This document shows, piece by piece, positions 1 to 12,859 of a stretch of 64,000 nt of DNA; position 1 is the stretch's first letter, and the number at the start of each line of letters is the position of its first letter. Below the pieces are notes generated by a model that saw nothing but the letters and a program-made list of their open reading frames with translations, was not told where the DNA came from and made no database searches. The DNA comes from Cyanoderma ruficeps (Eukaryota; Chordata; Aves; Passeriformes; Timaliidae): positions 11,357,646 to 11,421,645 of the forward strand of contig VZDJ01000090.1 in the NCBI GenBank assembly GCA_008694505.1. The letters are read 5' to 3'. The position numbers and the translations under genes were made by a program.

Positions 1-810
1 ATGCAGCTCTAATGTGAAGGCCAAAATGCATACTGGGAGCTTTATCAGGCCATAAAAGCCTGTAGGAAGTCCTCATGCTAACAAGCTACAGCTTGAATAA
101 TAACCAGGTGCAAAGCATGAGATGGAGCATAGTAATTTTTGCAGAAGGCCAAGTTTTCCTTAAAAAGCTGTGACCTGAAAGATGTCTTTTGAGTCCAGGT
201 ATCAATATGCTCTTTGAGGAACTTTAAGTAAGGCTGGAGGTGGCAAGTTTTACTGGGTTTCTCTCTAGTTAGTGATGCGTTACAGCTTAAAAGTCTTTGC
301 AAATTTGTGCTCAGAAATTATCTGTTGAGAGAGATGAGAGAAAGGAGAACAATGCAACACAGCCATATGGGCTTTGTTCTTACACATGGTTTGACTCTGT
401 GGGGGACATCACTCTCCAGCCTGTCAAAGCTCAGCAAATGGCAAAAAGTTCTGATGGAATGGATATTCCTTTTATGAGCAGACAATGCCCAAAGGAAAAT
501 TCTCTACTGAGAATTGACTGCAGACAAACAGCCCTGGAGTTCTAAGCATTTCTGATATCTCTGAAGTATTTGGTTCTCTTTTATAGTATCTTAATTATAA
601 AAGCTTTGCTTTTAGGATTGCTTTTAACAGAATACACTTGTTTAATTTATTCCTGGTGTGCGTTTCCCAAATACAGCCAACACTGCCTAGACAGAGGTGT
701 TCCCTGCAGGCTGAAAATCATTTAGGTTTTTTAATTACATGTTTAACATTTTTGTATACCAATGAATGTATCAACTGTTTGATTTGAATCCATCAAATGG
801 AGATATCAAA
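1..810. other. gene-free unique sequence
   Basis: AT-rich sequence with only short open frames of up to about 80 codons on either strand. I see no splice-flanked coding block, no recognised repeat and no RNA gene in this stretch. Confidence 0.6.
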
Positions 811-863
811 TGCACTTGGTGATCCTTATGGGTCCCTTCTAACTAAAGGTTTTATGATTTCAT
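811..863 (+). mobile_element. CR1 LINE, 3'-terminal fragment
   Basis: The stretch reads like the end of a CR1 element: a 'gatcc-tta-tgggtcccttc-aac' block is followed by a decayed form of the terminal 'attctatgattct' octamer repeats ('tttatgatttcat'). CR1 is the dominant avian LINE and usually inserts as 5'-truncated copies ending in such octamers, so only the 3' untranslated tail is visible here. The copy is diverged (for example 'aactaaagg' where 'aactcagg' is usual), which suggests an old insertion. The 5' limit is uncertain and I give only the recognisable core. Confidence 0.72.
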
Positions 864-3800
864 CTTCTGTGTAGAAAGATTGCTAACAAGAATGCCCACT
901 TAAAAGCTGGGCTCACAGCTCCTACTCTTAAATGCTCTTTCACTGCTTGAGATTCAAGCTCAGAGAGATGGGGGTGAAAACCAAGACAACCTTTAAGAGG
1001 AAATATTTGCCTAATTTGCAAACCCTTGCAGTGGTGCTGAAACAATCCTTACAGGAGAGTAAAGAAATGCAGCCTGCACTGGAGACAAACACTGCAGCTA
1101 GAATCAAATGCCTGCGGTGTCTTCCCTTGGCACAGCTTCCTCTGTGCTGGCACGGGCGTCTGACGAACAAATGTCTCTGATCCCAGGGGGGAAATTTCCA
1201 TCCCATCTGGTGCAGCTCCACAGCCATAGCTGTCAAACAGGGGAGTGGAGGTTGTTTTGCACAAATGACTTTGCCCATGGAGCTTTCTTGTTGCACAATT
1301 CACTTGTCATGCTCCATCTTCAGCAAAGACCAGCTTCTGAAACAGGCTTTCACAAAGTCCTCTGTGGACGAGAGAAAAAGTGTGGTTTTGAACAAATGCC
1401 ATAAGATGGAGAGTCGTGACTTCTTGCTTTGGTCCCACTGTGCCTGTCTGGTTTAGAGGCTACATGCAATTCATCAGAATACACTGCTTTCACTCCATTT
1501 TAGCAGGGAAACAAAATAATACTGCTTGTCAATACATTGCTGATAAAAGAAGTTTGTCTCACATGGTCAGGCACGATACTAAAGCCTTGGCTGAAAGCCT
1601 TTTTTTTTTTTTTTGCTTTAAACATGGTGAAGGGAACAGAAGATGGAAAAATGAAGTAGTTTTGATTGCAGCAGAGTTGTCTGGTTTTATTGCTTTGATA
1701 TTTTTTCACAAATTGACCAAAAGTGAAATAAAAATTTACTGCTGTTTTCTAATGGAGTCAGTAAATATGCAATAAGTTTTTTGACGTTTAAGATTTCAGG
1801 TAATGAATGCACCTACAAGTCTTGGAGTTTGTAATTTTTTTTTGTGATTTATCTTCTCTCCAACTCCACAATGAAATATAGCAAAAAAAATTTTAAATCT
1901 GTAATTCAGTGATGCTTCAGAAGTTTTTCCTTTAGCTCTGAACAAGGTACTAATTGCAGAGATTTGACAGCTCTTGGGTATTCATCACATGTACTTGCCC
2001 TTACTTTAGATATTTAATTTAGTTGCAAAATAATTCCTCGTGAATTAGTAATTGCAATAATTGCCGTTAATAACCTGGCAAGGTAGTTGGCCTTTGACAT
2101 TACACCAGGGGAAGAAAATGATAGTAAGATAGCTCTTGCCTGAAGACTTGGAGAGCTGGAGAATATTAGGGGTTGGGGGCGGATGGGGGGTGGTGAGGAA
2201 CAGAATACCTGAAACAAGGCATCATGACAGGCATCCTGGGGAGTGTGCAGTTGGGATTTATGCAACAGGCTTATGCAATTTGGTTGTACTTCTTTATAGA
2301 AGAAGGAGAAGACAAGCTGTCAGATGCAAAAGAAATAATAGAGAGGATGAGGAAGATGAAGGCAGGAGAGTATGAAATGACAGACAGTTGGGAATATTTC
2401 GGAAGCAGAACAAACCATGTGCTGAGAGTGATATCAGTGGTGGCTCGTGTGACAGCAGAGCAGAAAGTGTGCTTCTATGGCTAGGCTGCCCATCTCAGCT
2501 GGAATAAGTCATCTCCACCAAGGTGTGATGATCCTACAGTGCAATGGAATGGGTGGGCTTCCCAAAGCCATCAAACAAGAAGAATTACAAGGTAGTGAGA
2601 CTTTCAGTGGCAACTGTTACCCCACAGCAGCCTCCTATCTTCTCGTCTTCTTTCTTTTCTGAGGCTAGCTCTTCCTCTGCTTCTCCCCTGATGCTGCCTA
2701 AAACACCAGTGATTTTGAGAAGCCAACTCCAGGACGTGNAGGTGTGTGCCAAAGCCTGATGCTGCTGTGCCCTGCAGCTGCTGCTGCAGCCGTGGCTGGA
2801 CACATTTGGGTGTGAGGGCACCTGAGCCTGGGGGACTGGAAATGTAGGCCAGGGTTCACTGGGGCTCTCGGGAGCCGTGTGCTCATCCCTGTGTCTCTGC
2901 CAGTCTCTTCTCAGGTAAGAACTGTCACAACCTTTGAGTCAGCAGGTGCTGTTTCTGGCGTGGGACATGTGCATGTTGTGGTTTGGTTCTAATCAAGGGT
3001 CAAAGTTGCTCCTCCTTGCCCATCTTGCTTGTCTTGGACAATGGTTAACAAAGCAGACAGAATACAGAGAAGAAGGACATAAGGGACTGCACACTAAGCT
3101 TTGTTCGTAATTCAGCCCTGCCCTGTCTTCACCAGTGCTGTGGCCACCAGAGGCTGAAGAGGTCACCCTGTATCTGGCAACACCTGGCAGCAGGACACAC
3201 TGGCTCTGGCCTCAAAAATCATGTCCAGACTGATGCAGCCAATGGCTAATCAGGACACAGAGATCCCTGGTCTAGCTAATGAACTGCTCAAAGTAATTTA
3301 TTTTACTTCATTAGAAAGGAGAAGCACCTTTCCTCACTTCTTGGTGGAATTGGAAAAGTGTAGAGTCTAATTTTTCTTCTGTCTGAGAGCAGAATTTAAA
3401 TTCTATTCTTTAAAACAAGAGTATGCATCTCATTCATAGAAGTTAAAACCTTCCTTATTCACTCAATGAGGAAAAAAAATTCAACTCTGCCAATCCCAAG
3501 CTGTCAAAGCACACAAGAGCAGCATATAGATTGTGGGTACCATTAGAAAGCATTAGTGTCTAATTGCTTCAACATGGACCACAAGGGAAGATGAAAGTTA
3601 TCTATTCCTGGGGCTGCTGTTGTTTCATTTGTCGATAGGCACGTCAGCCTTTGGCACTCATTTTGTACATGAAGGAGTATGATTGATTAATAAATGCGTG
3701 TTCCTTTGTAGACAATCACAGAATGTTGGAGTATTTCTGTAGCAAATTCTTACTGGAGAATCTCAGAAACAACTTTTTCCTTACTGATACAAGGGGAATA

Positions 3801-5460
3801 AAAATCTATTTCTACATTCCTCTCTTTTTAAAACCTGGGCTGCTAAAGCCTTTGTATATCTTTTTTCACTTGCAGCATAGTCATTTGAATGCATGACCTC
3901 CAAGTCCTGCACAGAAGTTGCAGCTTGAAAGGAGCCATAGTGATCCAAGAGATGGCAAGACCAGACTATGTATAGAGCAAGTCAAAATGATTCACTGGCT
4001 TTTAAATCCAAAGCAGTGGGTTTGTGTGTCTGTTGAGTTTGTGAACAGAAAGTCAACGGCTTTGATTTTAAAAAGGATGCAATATCTTGATAAAACACAG
4101 CAATGTGTCCTTCTTGATGTTCTGGAATACAGCAAGTGTTTAATATTATTTTCTCCCATGTGAACATATACGGCCAATTTGTTCATGGACACTTATAATT
4201 TGCTCCTACATAATTTCTCTTTCTTTGCTTCTACCTCACTCTACTATATGTCAAGCATTCCTTGATGAAAAGGGGTACTTATTGAAAAAGAAATCTGATC
4301 AGGAACATAAGCACTTAAAAAAAAAATGAGACTTGATGCTGTGAGAGAAAGTTTGTAGCAGATCAGAGCAATGGCCTGTGTAATTGCCAAGTCAATCAAG
4401 CCATGAAGCAGAAGGCGAAGGCTTTGATTTCTACTGCTCCCATTCACAAGTACATGCTGGGCTGTCATTGCCTTCAGCTCCTACCCTCAAATCTCTTGAG
4501 CTGCCTTTCTGCTGCTGATTCATACTCATAGAAATAAATTTGCATAAGAGCATTAATGTATGTTTGGAAATCACACCCATTAAATTATTTTTCAGAAAAA
4601 TAAGCAACATTTAAAGGACCAAAATTTTCTTTCCCAGACATCTGACAAGAGACACCTTGTGTGACTTTGCAGGCTTTGATATTTAATTATTAGAAGAGGT
4701 GCATTTTGTTTTCTTTTCATTATTTTTTCCCACTGAGACAGTCATTCTTATCAGTTGATTTCTCTAGGTTATCAGGGACATGTTTAGATGGAGGGCAGTT
4801 TTTGAAGCAAATCTGCATACAAAATGTTCTGCTACTGTCTGATCTTTAACAGTCAAATAAACTTGGTGTGCAGGATCTATCTTCACCTTTAGATTGGTTG
4901 CTTTCACTTCTTTTTTATTATTTTTTTTAATTTTTGTGAAAGGAAAGCATGACAAGTTAGACAGTGTTCCAGAGCTAGCTCAACTCAGCAGAAAAAGACT
5001 AATTGCTTCTTGACTTCTGTGGTCTGTTTTTATCCCCAGCTAAGTTTTTAAGGAGTGATGTGAAAAGCCTTTAACATAGTCACGTTTAATGGTAGTAAAT
5101 CATCTCCTAAGCAACCTCACAGAATAGGAGCAAAGACTTAATGCATAAACTTAACATCACATTGATGACTTTAAAGCTTATTGCCCCAGACAATAACCAG
5201 GGAAGGGTTAGTGTTACAAATCTTTTTGGTTCGCTCTCAGAAAAAAAAAATTAAGTGTTTTGGCAGTCAGCCTAGGACCTTATCAAACAACCTGAGAGAA
5301 AAAGATTACTTTCCTTTGCTACCTTCTCAAGGGGTGGGGTGGAGTCACGCAGATCAAATGAGCCTTGGAAGCAGGAGATGTCTCTTGTTTGGACCAGACT
5401 GGACTAAGGCAGGCAGCCTGGAACAGGTGCTGCCTCATGGGCAGGGTTTTGTCCATTAGA
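864..5460. other. gene-free unique sequence
   Basis: There is no recognised gene. A T15 run lies at 1600-1614 and a G-rich stretch with three tracts of four to six G lies at about 2169-2190. An open frame around 2224-2484 (plus) has a charged Glu/Lys-rich middle, but that follows from an AG-rich DNA stretch and has no supporting splice sites. A single ambiguous base is at 2739. Confidence 0.55.
2739..2739. other. single ambiguous base (N)
   Basis: One unresolved base in an otherwise ordinary stretch. It breaks confident translation through this point on either strand. Confidence 0.98.
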
Positions 5461-5700
5461 TGAAATCACACAGCAAAAGGTTGAGGTTGAAAGGTTCCTC
5501 TAGAGACCATTTAGCTTTACTCCCCTGCTAAAGGGGGTCAGCCAGAGCAGATTGTCCAGGACTGGGACTCCAAGGACAGTGACTCCAGAGCTTCTCTGGG
5601 CATCATGTTCTGGTGCTTGACTACCCTCACTATAAAGTGATTTTATTTTTTCCATTCAGGTATAATCTTCTGTATTTCAGTTTGCACTCACTGCCTCTTG
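5461..5700 (-). mobile_element. CR1 LINE fragment, minus strand
   Basis: On the plus strand this matches the familiar reverse-complement CR1 3' region in order: 'ggttgaaagg-cctctagagacca', 'cccctgctaaag-gggtcagccagagcagattgtccaggac', a 'ctctgggca' block, 'ttctggtgcttgactaccctca', and 'tatttcagtttgcactcactgcctcttg'. The element therefore runs right to left, with its 3' end near 5461. It covers the 3' UTR and the decayed end of ORF2. Many substitutions and small indels prevent an open frame. The 5' truncation point near 5700 is approximate. Confidence 0.85.
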
Positions 5701-8550
5701 TTGACAAATAATGATAAACTTCTTCCATCTTCTGATGCATCTGCTGACATTAATTTTATTTTCTTTCGGTCCTAATTTTTCTTTTTTCTATTTACACTCT
5801 TAGCCTTTTATTTGACTGTTGGGTTTATTGATTATTGTTGTTCTTTGAGGCTGCAGTCGTGTAATTTTAAAATTCCTTTGTTTTGCTGGGAATTTCTTGT
5901 TCTGTGAGGTAGAGGGTAACAGAAACTGTAAAACTTACTCTTTCATGTACAAGCAGCAGAACTAAAGGTCTGGTCCTGCAATGAGTTGGTAGAATGTAAA
6001 AAATGGCCTTGGTCAGAGCTGCTTTTTTGCCAGTGTGTTGCTGCTTTCCCCATTTTGTTTATTTTTCCTTTAGAATTTGTCTCTCAGTCCCTCCTATGAT
6101 TTGATCTTTGCATATGATCATCCAATTCTTTTCTCCAGACTCGAGAAAATTTTTGTTATTATTACTAGCACTGTGGGGTGTACCTTTAAACCTTTTATAT
6201 GTGACTGTATATACTTTCAGAAGATTTAATAATGCATACGTTACCTTGAAGACTGCGTATTTTGGGGAACTTACTCCTGAGTTAAAAAGGAAATCAGTTT
6301 AAAAAAATGCCAGATAAAATCCTATTTTTGCTCTTAAGCACTCTTGGAAAATAGAGTGCATCACTTGGAATGGAATTAAAAAAATCTTTTTTTAGATTTC
6401 ATCAGAGTTATTCTGCAATGTAATAAATATTTCTAGAAAAACAGGAACAGATTTTAATCCTTATTGTAGAATGTACCTCATATTAAATGTAAAGGTATTA
6501 AATAAATGTAAAGGTAAATAATGATTTCTTTAAAAGGTAATTACTCTTGCAGAAGCCATAAGGACTGTTGCCATGACTTTGTATCTTTAAAAACTTAATT
6601 ACAAATCTGATCCACCACTCCCTTTGAATGTGAAAAAAATTCTACACTGGAACTACATTTGCATTTCCTAGAAATGCTGTTTTCTTTTGCAGAAAAAAAA
6701 TCGATAAGTTTTGGGGTTTTTTATGGTTTAACTAATATTTCCCCATCGGTGCTTTGCTTCTGTGCTCTCTTTGTGGGGAAACTGGAGTCACAACCAGAAT
6801 GCCAGGCAACAGAAGCAATGGACTTGATATTTATATTAGAACTGTAACACATGGACATCTGTTCTCTCTACCCTTTAGAAGATAGTGCTTCTGAGGACTG
6901 GTATTTGGCCTTTTCAACTGTGGGCTGCTGCTGCTAAATGAGGTTGGTGGGAGCCTTGGAAAGGACTTCACTGCAGCCCACGGGGCAGCCCCTGCCCAGC
7001 AGAGGCCTGAGGGCAGACAGGGAGACAGATGGACAGAGGGGTTTTCTTCCAGCCAGGGGCCTGAGGTAGTGTTGTGTTGGCCTCCTTGTAGTGTTGGGGC
7101 AGAGTTGAGGGACTCAGAGCCCTCTTTCCAGTTGGCTGCTGATTTGCAGAGATCAGGATGTAATCCCTTCCTTATGCCTGTTTCCTTACACTTGAAACAA
7201 GAATACAGGAACCAACCCATTTTGATCAAATATTTTGGGCTCTACTGAAGGAAAAGTGCTGGTGGCAGAGCTTTGCATCAGTACAACATTCAGCTATAGA
7301 AGACAGAGGACCAAAGAAATCTCAGTAGTACAGGGAGGATGCATTAAGCCAGAGATTAGTATTCACCCTTAGTATGTGTAAGTGTCTAATCACGTTAGTT
7401 ATTTTCCTTCTGATTTAGGGTGAGATTTTCATGGCAGTCAGTTTTCTGCAAAAAAGTAGTTCCAAATGAACAGGTGGCATGTCTGCACTTCACCTTTTCC
7501 TTTCGGATCTTAGTACTTGTTATCCCAAAATGCCAGTTCCCTATGTTAAAAGTTCCATAGGAGCTCAATCTTCCCGGTGCCAGCTTCAATTCCCAAACAC
7601 ACATATTCATACAGCAGCTGAATTACACAGTATTGCAGATGTGGATGCTGCACTGTTTCTTATCTTCCTTCTTTAAAGTATATTTAAGGCCTGAACCCTG
7701 AACTGTGATGATAAAAATGCCTCACAGTTGATACCAGGATGGGATGGAAATACCTGCTCCTGGCTAGCACTGCAACTGTGCTACCTGTCCTTAGGGCAAA
7801 TGCAGCAGATAAGCCTGTTCTCTTGCTAAAGAGGTGTTGGATAGTTTTCATACCCGCTCCTGTATTATTACAAGGAGGTAACAGGCTTAGTTACCCAGAG
7901 GCAAAATATAAGTGGTGAGAGGATGCTATACAGAGACCTTTCCATAAGCCACAGGAGCCAGGCTGCACCCAAACGGGTGCCCTGGCTCGGAGTACAGATT
8001 GATTTGGGTTTCAGGAAGCTCCTTTGTGGCATTTCTGTCCAAGTAAGAGCATTTTTGAGGGGTAGACTGAGGGGTAAAAAGTAGCACAGGGAAGATGGAA
8101 AGAATGTCTCACTGTGTTTTCTTCCCACGATTATGTTATTTAATTTTCAAGTGCCATCTAAGATGACATTAGAGGTTGTGGTGCCCAGATATTTGTCTAG
8201 TTGGGGTTAGCTTGTCCCGGCTATACCCCTTCCCTCCTAACTACAACACTGTACATTTCCACCACCTCTGCAGTACTCCTTGCCTAAAAACAGGACATCT
8301 TGAATGAGCACCAACCATGGGGATGAGGGGAGGTAAAATTATTTCTATGCAGTGAGAGGTGGGGAAGTTACATTGTTCCTGTTGTAAGGCAGGCTTGCAG
8401 TGCTCAGGCAACAGTAGAAACAACAGTAGGAAAGAAAAATGCTGCATGAAAAGTGAGACAGGACATGTCACAATGGCTGTGATTCAATTACAACCTTGAC
8501 ATGAAATATTTGGGAACTGACTCATGGATTTACAATTCATATCACTGAAC

Positions 8551-8596
8551 AAAAAAACACAAAAACACATACACACACACACAAAAGAAAAAAAAA
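8551..8596. repeat. A/C-rich microsatellite with (AC)n core
   Basis: An adenine-rich stretch with interspersed C contains an uninterrupted AC core at about 8570-8583 and runs into a poly-A stretch. It is simple sequence with no coding potential and a likely length polymorphism. Confidence 0.9.
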
Positions 8597-11500
8597 GTAC
8601 AGACTTCTCTGTGAGGAGTTCTTGAAAGCATTGATGTGCTGTTTTTCACCTTGGAAAAACTTCCTCTCCTCCCCTGTACTTACCTACGCCAGCTGGTAAT
8701 TGCCTGAGCTGGAGATGTGCCATAGGCTGGCACCTCGTGGTCCTCCATCTAGTCCAGAGGTTATCCATCCCTAACTGAGTGTCCTAGAAATTACAGCAGA
8801 CAGTGCAACAGAGCACTGGGGTAACAAAAGAGTCCCTTCCCAGCTCAGAGCTTTGGGGAAGGGGGAGGCAGTGCCAATGAATCAGGGTGCTGTGGACATA
8901 TGTGAGGATTGGCTGACAGCTGCAGTTCCCTTGTGATGGGGACACCTCAATGCATGTCCTCAGCATGCAGCAAGAGGCCTCCTGTGTTTCCCACTGAGTC
9001 CTCTGAAACCTGACTGGAGAGGGGAAAAAAGGCATCAATCTCTTCCCTGTCCTGTCTTTGGTGACTAATACTTGTGGAATCTCAATTGCATTGTGTGGGT
9101 TAAAACCATCAGCATGGAAACATGGCTTGTTTCAGCACCTACTTTTCTCAATTTATTGGACTTTTTTAAAGACAAAGGTATAATTCTTCTAATTAGGCCA
9201 AAAAAACCCATGTTAAGTTAGCAACCGATCTGAGAAATCAACTATCTGTGTAGCCTGATTTCATATCCTTGTTGCAGGTGGTGCCAAGCTGTTTTAGTTC
9301 AATTTCATTAGCACAAGGTATAATCTTAGCCATGTTAGTCTGGATTTTGATTGCTATCTTTAAGCCTCTTTTGTAATTGGCAAAATTCAGAGGAAAAAGC
9401 CTATGACAGAAGCTTCCACTAAATTTAATTGCTTGCAGACAGCTAAACAAATCTCTGCCTAAAACAGGTAAATCTTGTGATAGTAAATAAATGTAAAATA
9501 GTGAATAGGAACTGTAGATTGGCTAGTTCATCAGCTGAACAGTTTAATGAAATACTTAATTTAGAATTCTGTCCTCAAAGCTTGGACTAAAACTACCGTG
9601 GTAAATCTGCATCACACATTGATGGCCTTGCTAAAATTAGTTTCATTGTTTTGTGCGATTACATACCTTATGAGCAAAAGAAATTGAGTTGATACAGTTC
9701 CCTTGCATTTCTCTGAGACTTTTGGCTACAAATGCCATATGACATCTAATTTTTGGCTTTGCATAAAACCTCCAAAACAAAAATAACCTAGTTAGATCAT
9801 ACAAGGTGTTACCGGAAAATGGATAAATTCAGAACTGGTTTGTTTACTGGTATCCCTCAGCCTGTCAATGGAAGGTCGTTCATGAGTTCACAGTCCTGAT
9901 TTTTTCCTGATTTAGCCTTGCTGGAAGTTTCTACCATTTTGCCAATGATTTGAAATCTGAGGCGATATATAACTTGCAAGAGACAAGGTAACAAACATTA
10001 AATACAAGGTTACAGAGGCACTAATCAAGTGTGTCTACTTGTGCAGCTTCAATTGGCAGAGGATCCCTTCCCTTCAGTTCTGCGTCCTTTATGTCTGCTC
10101 AGGGATTGCATCAGGAGGGCTGTGAGAGGTGTCCTGCAGGGCTGCCCAAGCTTTGGTGTGTGTGCTGTGCTGGGATCAGCTGGCTGTGCTCGGTCTGCCC
10201 AGTTTTTGTCCTCGTTGGCCCTTTGACCTCCAGCAATTCAGTCATAGGGACTGGTTGAAGATTTTGGTTCTCTCTTTCCCTCTCCACACTGAAAATTATT
10301 CTGGGAAGTTTAACTATGTTTGCTCACTGAACTGTCACTGTTATAGGGGTATTTGTTGGGGGATGGAGAAAACAGATGATAGTTATGGTTTTTGGTTCCA
10401 GGCAACTTTTTGGGAATATCTTGGCATTGGTCTTCCAGTACTAACTTGATTTACAAATAATGTCCCTGCTTTCTGGGAAGAATCACTTGTGTACCTTGCT
10501 TGTGACACCCGAGACCTGAACTCCGCTCTCTTCATCCCCTAAGTCCCTACAACTTCCTCAGCTCAAGGAAAACTCACACATTTCTGCAAGTAGGAGATAC
10601 TGTAGGCATCCCAGAGATAGAAGCAAAGATGATGTATGTTTGCTCAAAAAGGTGTAATAAGTTTGGGGATTTTTCATTGCTGTTTTCCTTCCCTTCCAGA
10701 GATTAGAAATGAAGACTTCATGAAATAGGCTGATGACTGATGATTGTAAGGAGACCAGGCAAATCTAAGACTGTTACTTTTGAGAAGCAGATTTCTAGCC
10801 ACTAGAACACTTATTTGAAGTTGTAGCTTGTTGCCTCTGCACACCTTTCTACATCTTTATTTCAGTAGCTGATGTGGTTATTTTGGAGAATCACTTGCTA
10901 ATTTTCTGCAGTACAATTGCTTGATAGAACATATTTTTAGAGATATGACCTCTCTGAAGCTCGTGACTGCTTGGGATGTCTGTTCTTGTGATGTGTGAAA
11001 TGCATCCTAGTCCATTAAGGTCAAATGAATTGTCACAGGGGCAGGGTCTGCAGCCAAAGAATTTATACTGATTAACTGCTTTTTGAGAACCACCTGCACG
11101 AATTTCTAACCTTGAAATAAGTCACCACTTGGGAGATCATTGATGACACAGCCACTTGTCTCACAATTCAGCTGCTTGATCTTTATTGAACTTGATGGGC
11201 AAACATTCAAATGATAATTGAGACACTAATTAAAATGCTGTGCCTGTACTCCTGGTTCAGTATTGAAAGGAAAGACTAAATTATTTAATGACAATTTGGG
11301 GAGATACAGATACAGATTTTTAGCAGACTTGTAAGAAAGAAGGGTTTATTCAGATGTTTGAACTCCGCTTCTGCTGCCGCCTACTGCTCCAAATATCCCA
11401 GGTGATCCCCTGGCTTTACAAAGGCATCACTTGGATCTCATTCACCACAGTTTTCTAGCAAGTGCCAGGACATTATATTTACTCTGGTGAGCAAAACTGA

Positions 11501-12812
11501 AGTGTGGAGCCTTGGCGTTTTTTGCCCTTTCTAGTCATTTTCATTGTGCAGTCTTGACACTATTATCCATGTCTGCATTTGTAAGTTCACCTTCGTAAAA
11601 CGTGATCTGGCTTGTGACTGCAATCAACTTGTCTAATTCCATACTTCAAATTATTCCCTATTACCCTAATATCCATTCCAAGTAAATTAGTTACTTCTTC
11701 CTACATTTCCCACCCTGTCCTTTACCGTTGTTCACGTACATCCCTACATTTCTGCTTTTTTTCCCTAGTGACATACTCGTGGCATCTGTTTAGGTGTAAG
11801 GATGTTAGACCTATTCAAAATGTCTCAAGTTCTTTGGGAAGTCACATATGACTGTATTCACAAATGACTTTAGATGACTATTCTCCCAGTGCAGTCACTT
11901 ATCTCTGCTCCCTTATCCAGGAACCAGAAAAGTGAAAACCATGCTTGGCACTTCCACAGGGATCTCAGGGGTAGGTAAAAATTTCATCATTGCCAGTGAT
12001 TTGTGCCCTGTGCAGAACAGATTTGTCAACAGGGCCTGCAAAATACTTACAAGCTTGGTACAGCGCCAATTTTGCTTCCTCCCTTCCTATCCTTTCCGTA
12101 CCAACAGTGTGCAGCAGATCAATTTCCTTCACTGGGGGGAGTCAGGAACTGCTATGGGAACAGATGCTAGGGAAGCAGATGGGGCAAGAGTTGATTTGGA
12201 GCAATGACAACTCCGTAACCTTTTGGTGTCCGCCTGAGATTGCAACTTCCCCTGTATTCCATAGCAGAAGGCAAGTCCAGGCACAGGAAAAACTCCAGGC
12301 TTAGCACTCTGCTCAAGCAGTGGTGGGTGACAGCTGGGCTCCTCGAGCACAGCATGGCAGCCCTGAAAAGGCAGTTCATGCTCGAGTGGGGCTTTTTGTG
12401 CATTAGGTTACAGCCTGTGTTGCAAGCAGTACCTCAGGCTATTTCAGGAGTTTGGTCTCACAGGGCTTGTCAGCCCAGCAGTGCTGTGACCTCTTGTTTC
12501 ACACCCGCTGAAACAGAGACTCTGTGAACTGATGAAAAGTTGCTTCTCTAGTAAGCAACATCTACTCCTACACTGATTTGCCAGCTTGAATGAGAAGTGT
12601 GTGTCCCAGGCCACCCAGAAGGTCTGGGGCGGAGCAAGGTGTGACATGTAGGTACACAGCCTCTCAACCTCAGACAACAGGCAGCTCTCCTCCACTTCCA
12701 CAAGGGCAAAGACAGGATTTTTATTCCTGTTTGTCTTTTGTTACGGGGCAAGGGCATTCTTGGTGTTTGTGTTTGCACATTTTGTAGGAGAAAAAAAAAG
12801 AAGAACACTATG

Positions 12813-12859
12813 GTTCTCCATTATGGTTTATCTGTATGGCCCATAGTATAGTGGAGAAC
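12813..12859. other. short imperfect hairpin
   Basis: GTTCTCCA (12813-12820) is the exact reverse complement of TGGAGAAC (12852-12859). Further in, TATGG (12822-12826) can pair with CCATA (12841-12845), leaving an asymmetric bulge on the right side and a loop of 14 bases. Together they give a stem of 8 plus 5 pairs. The stem is too short for a standard pre-microRNA and no transcript is implied. Confidence 0.5.

Noticed and set aside
2169..2190. Possible G-quadruplex on the plus strand
   Set aside because: Only three separate runs of three or more G are present in close range, so a standard four-tract structure is not supported.
2224..2484. Charged, protein-like plus-strand open frame
   Set aside because: The Glu/Lys/Arg richness follows from a purine-rich DNA stretch; no good splice sites flank it and no family is recognised.
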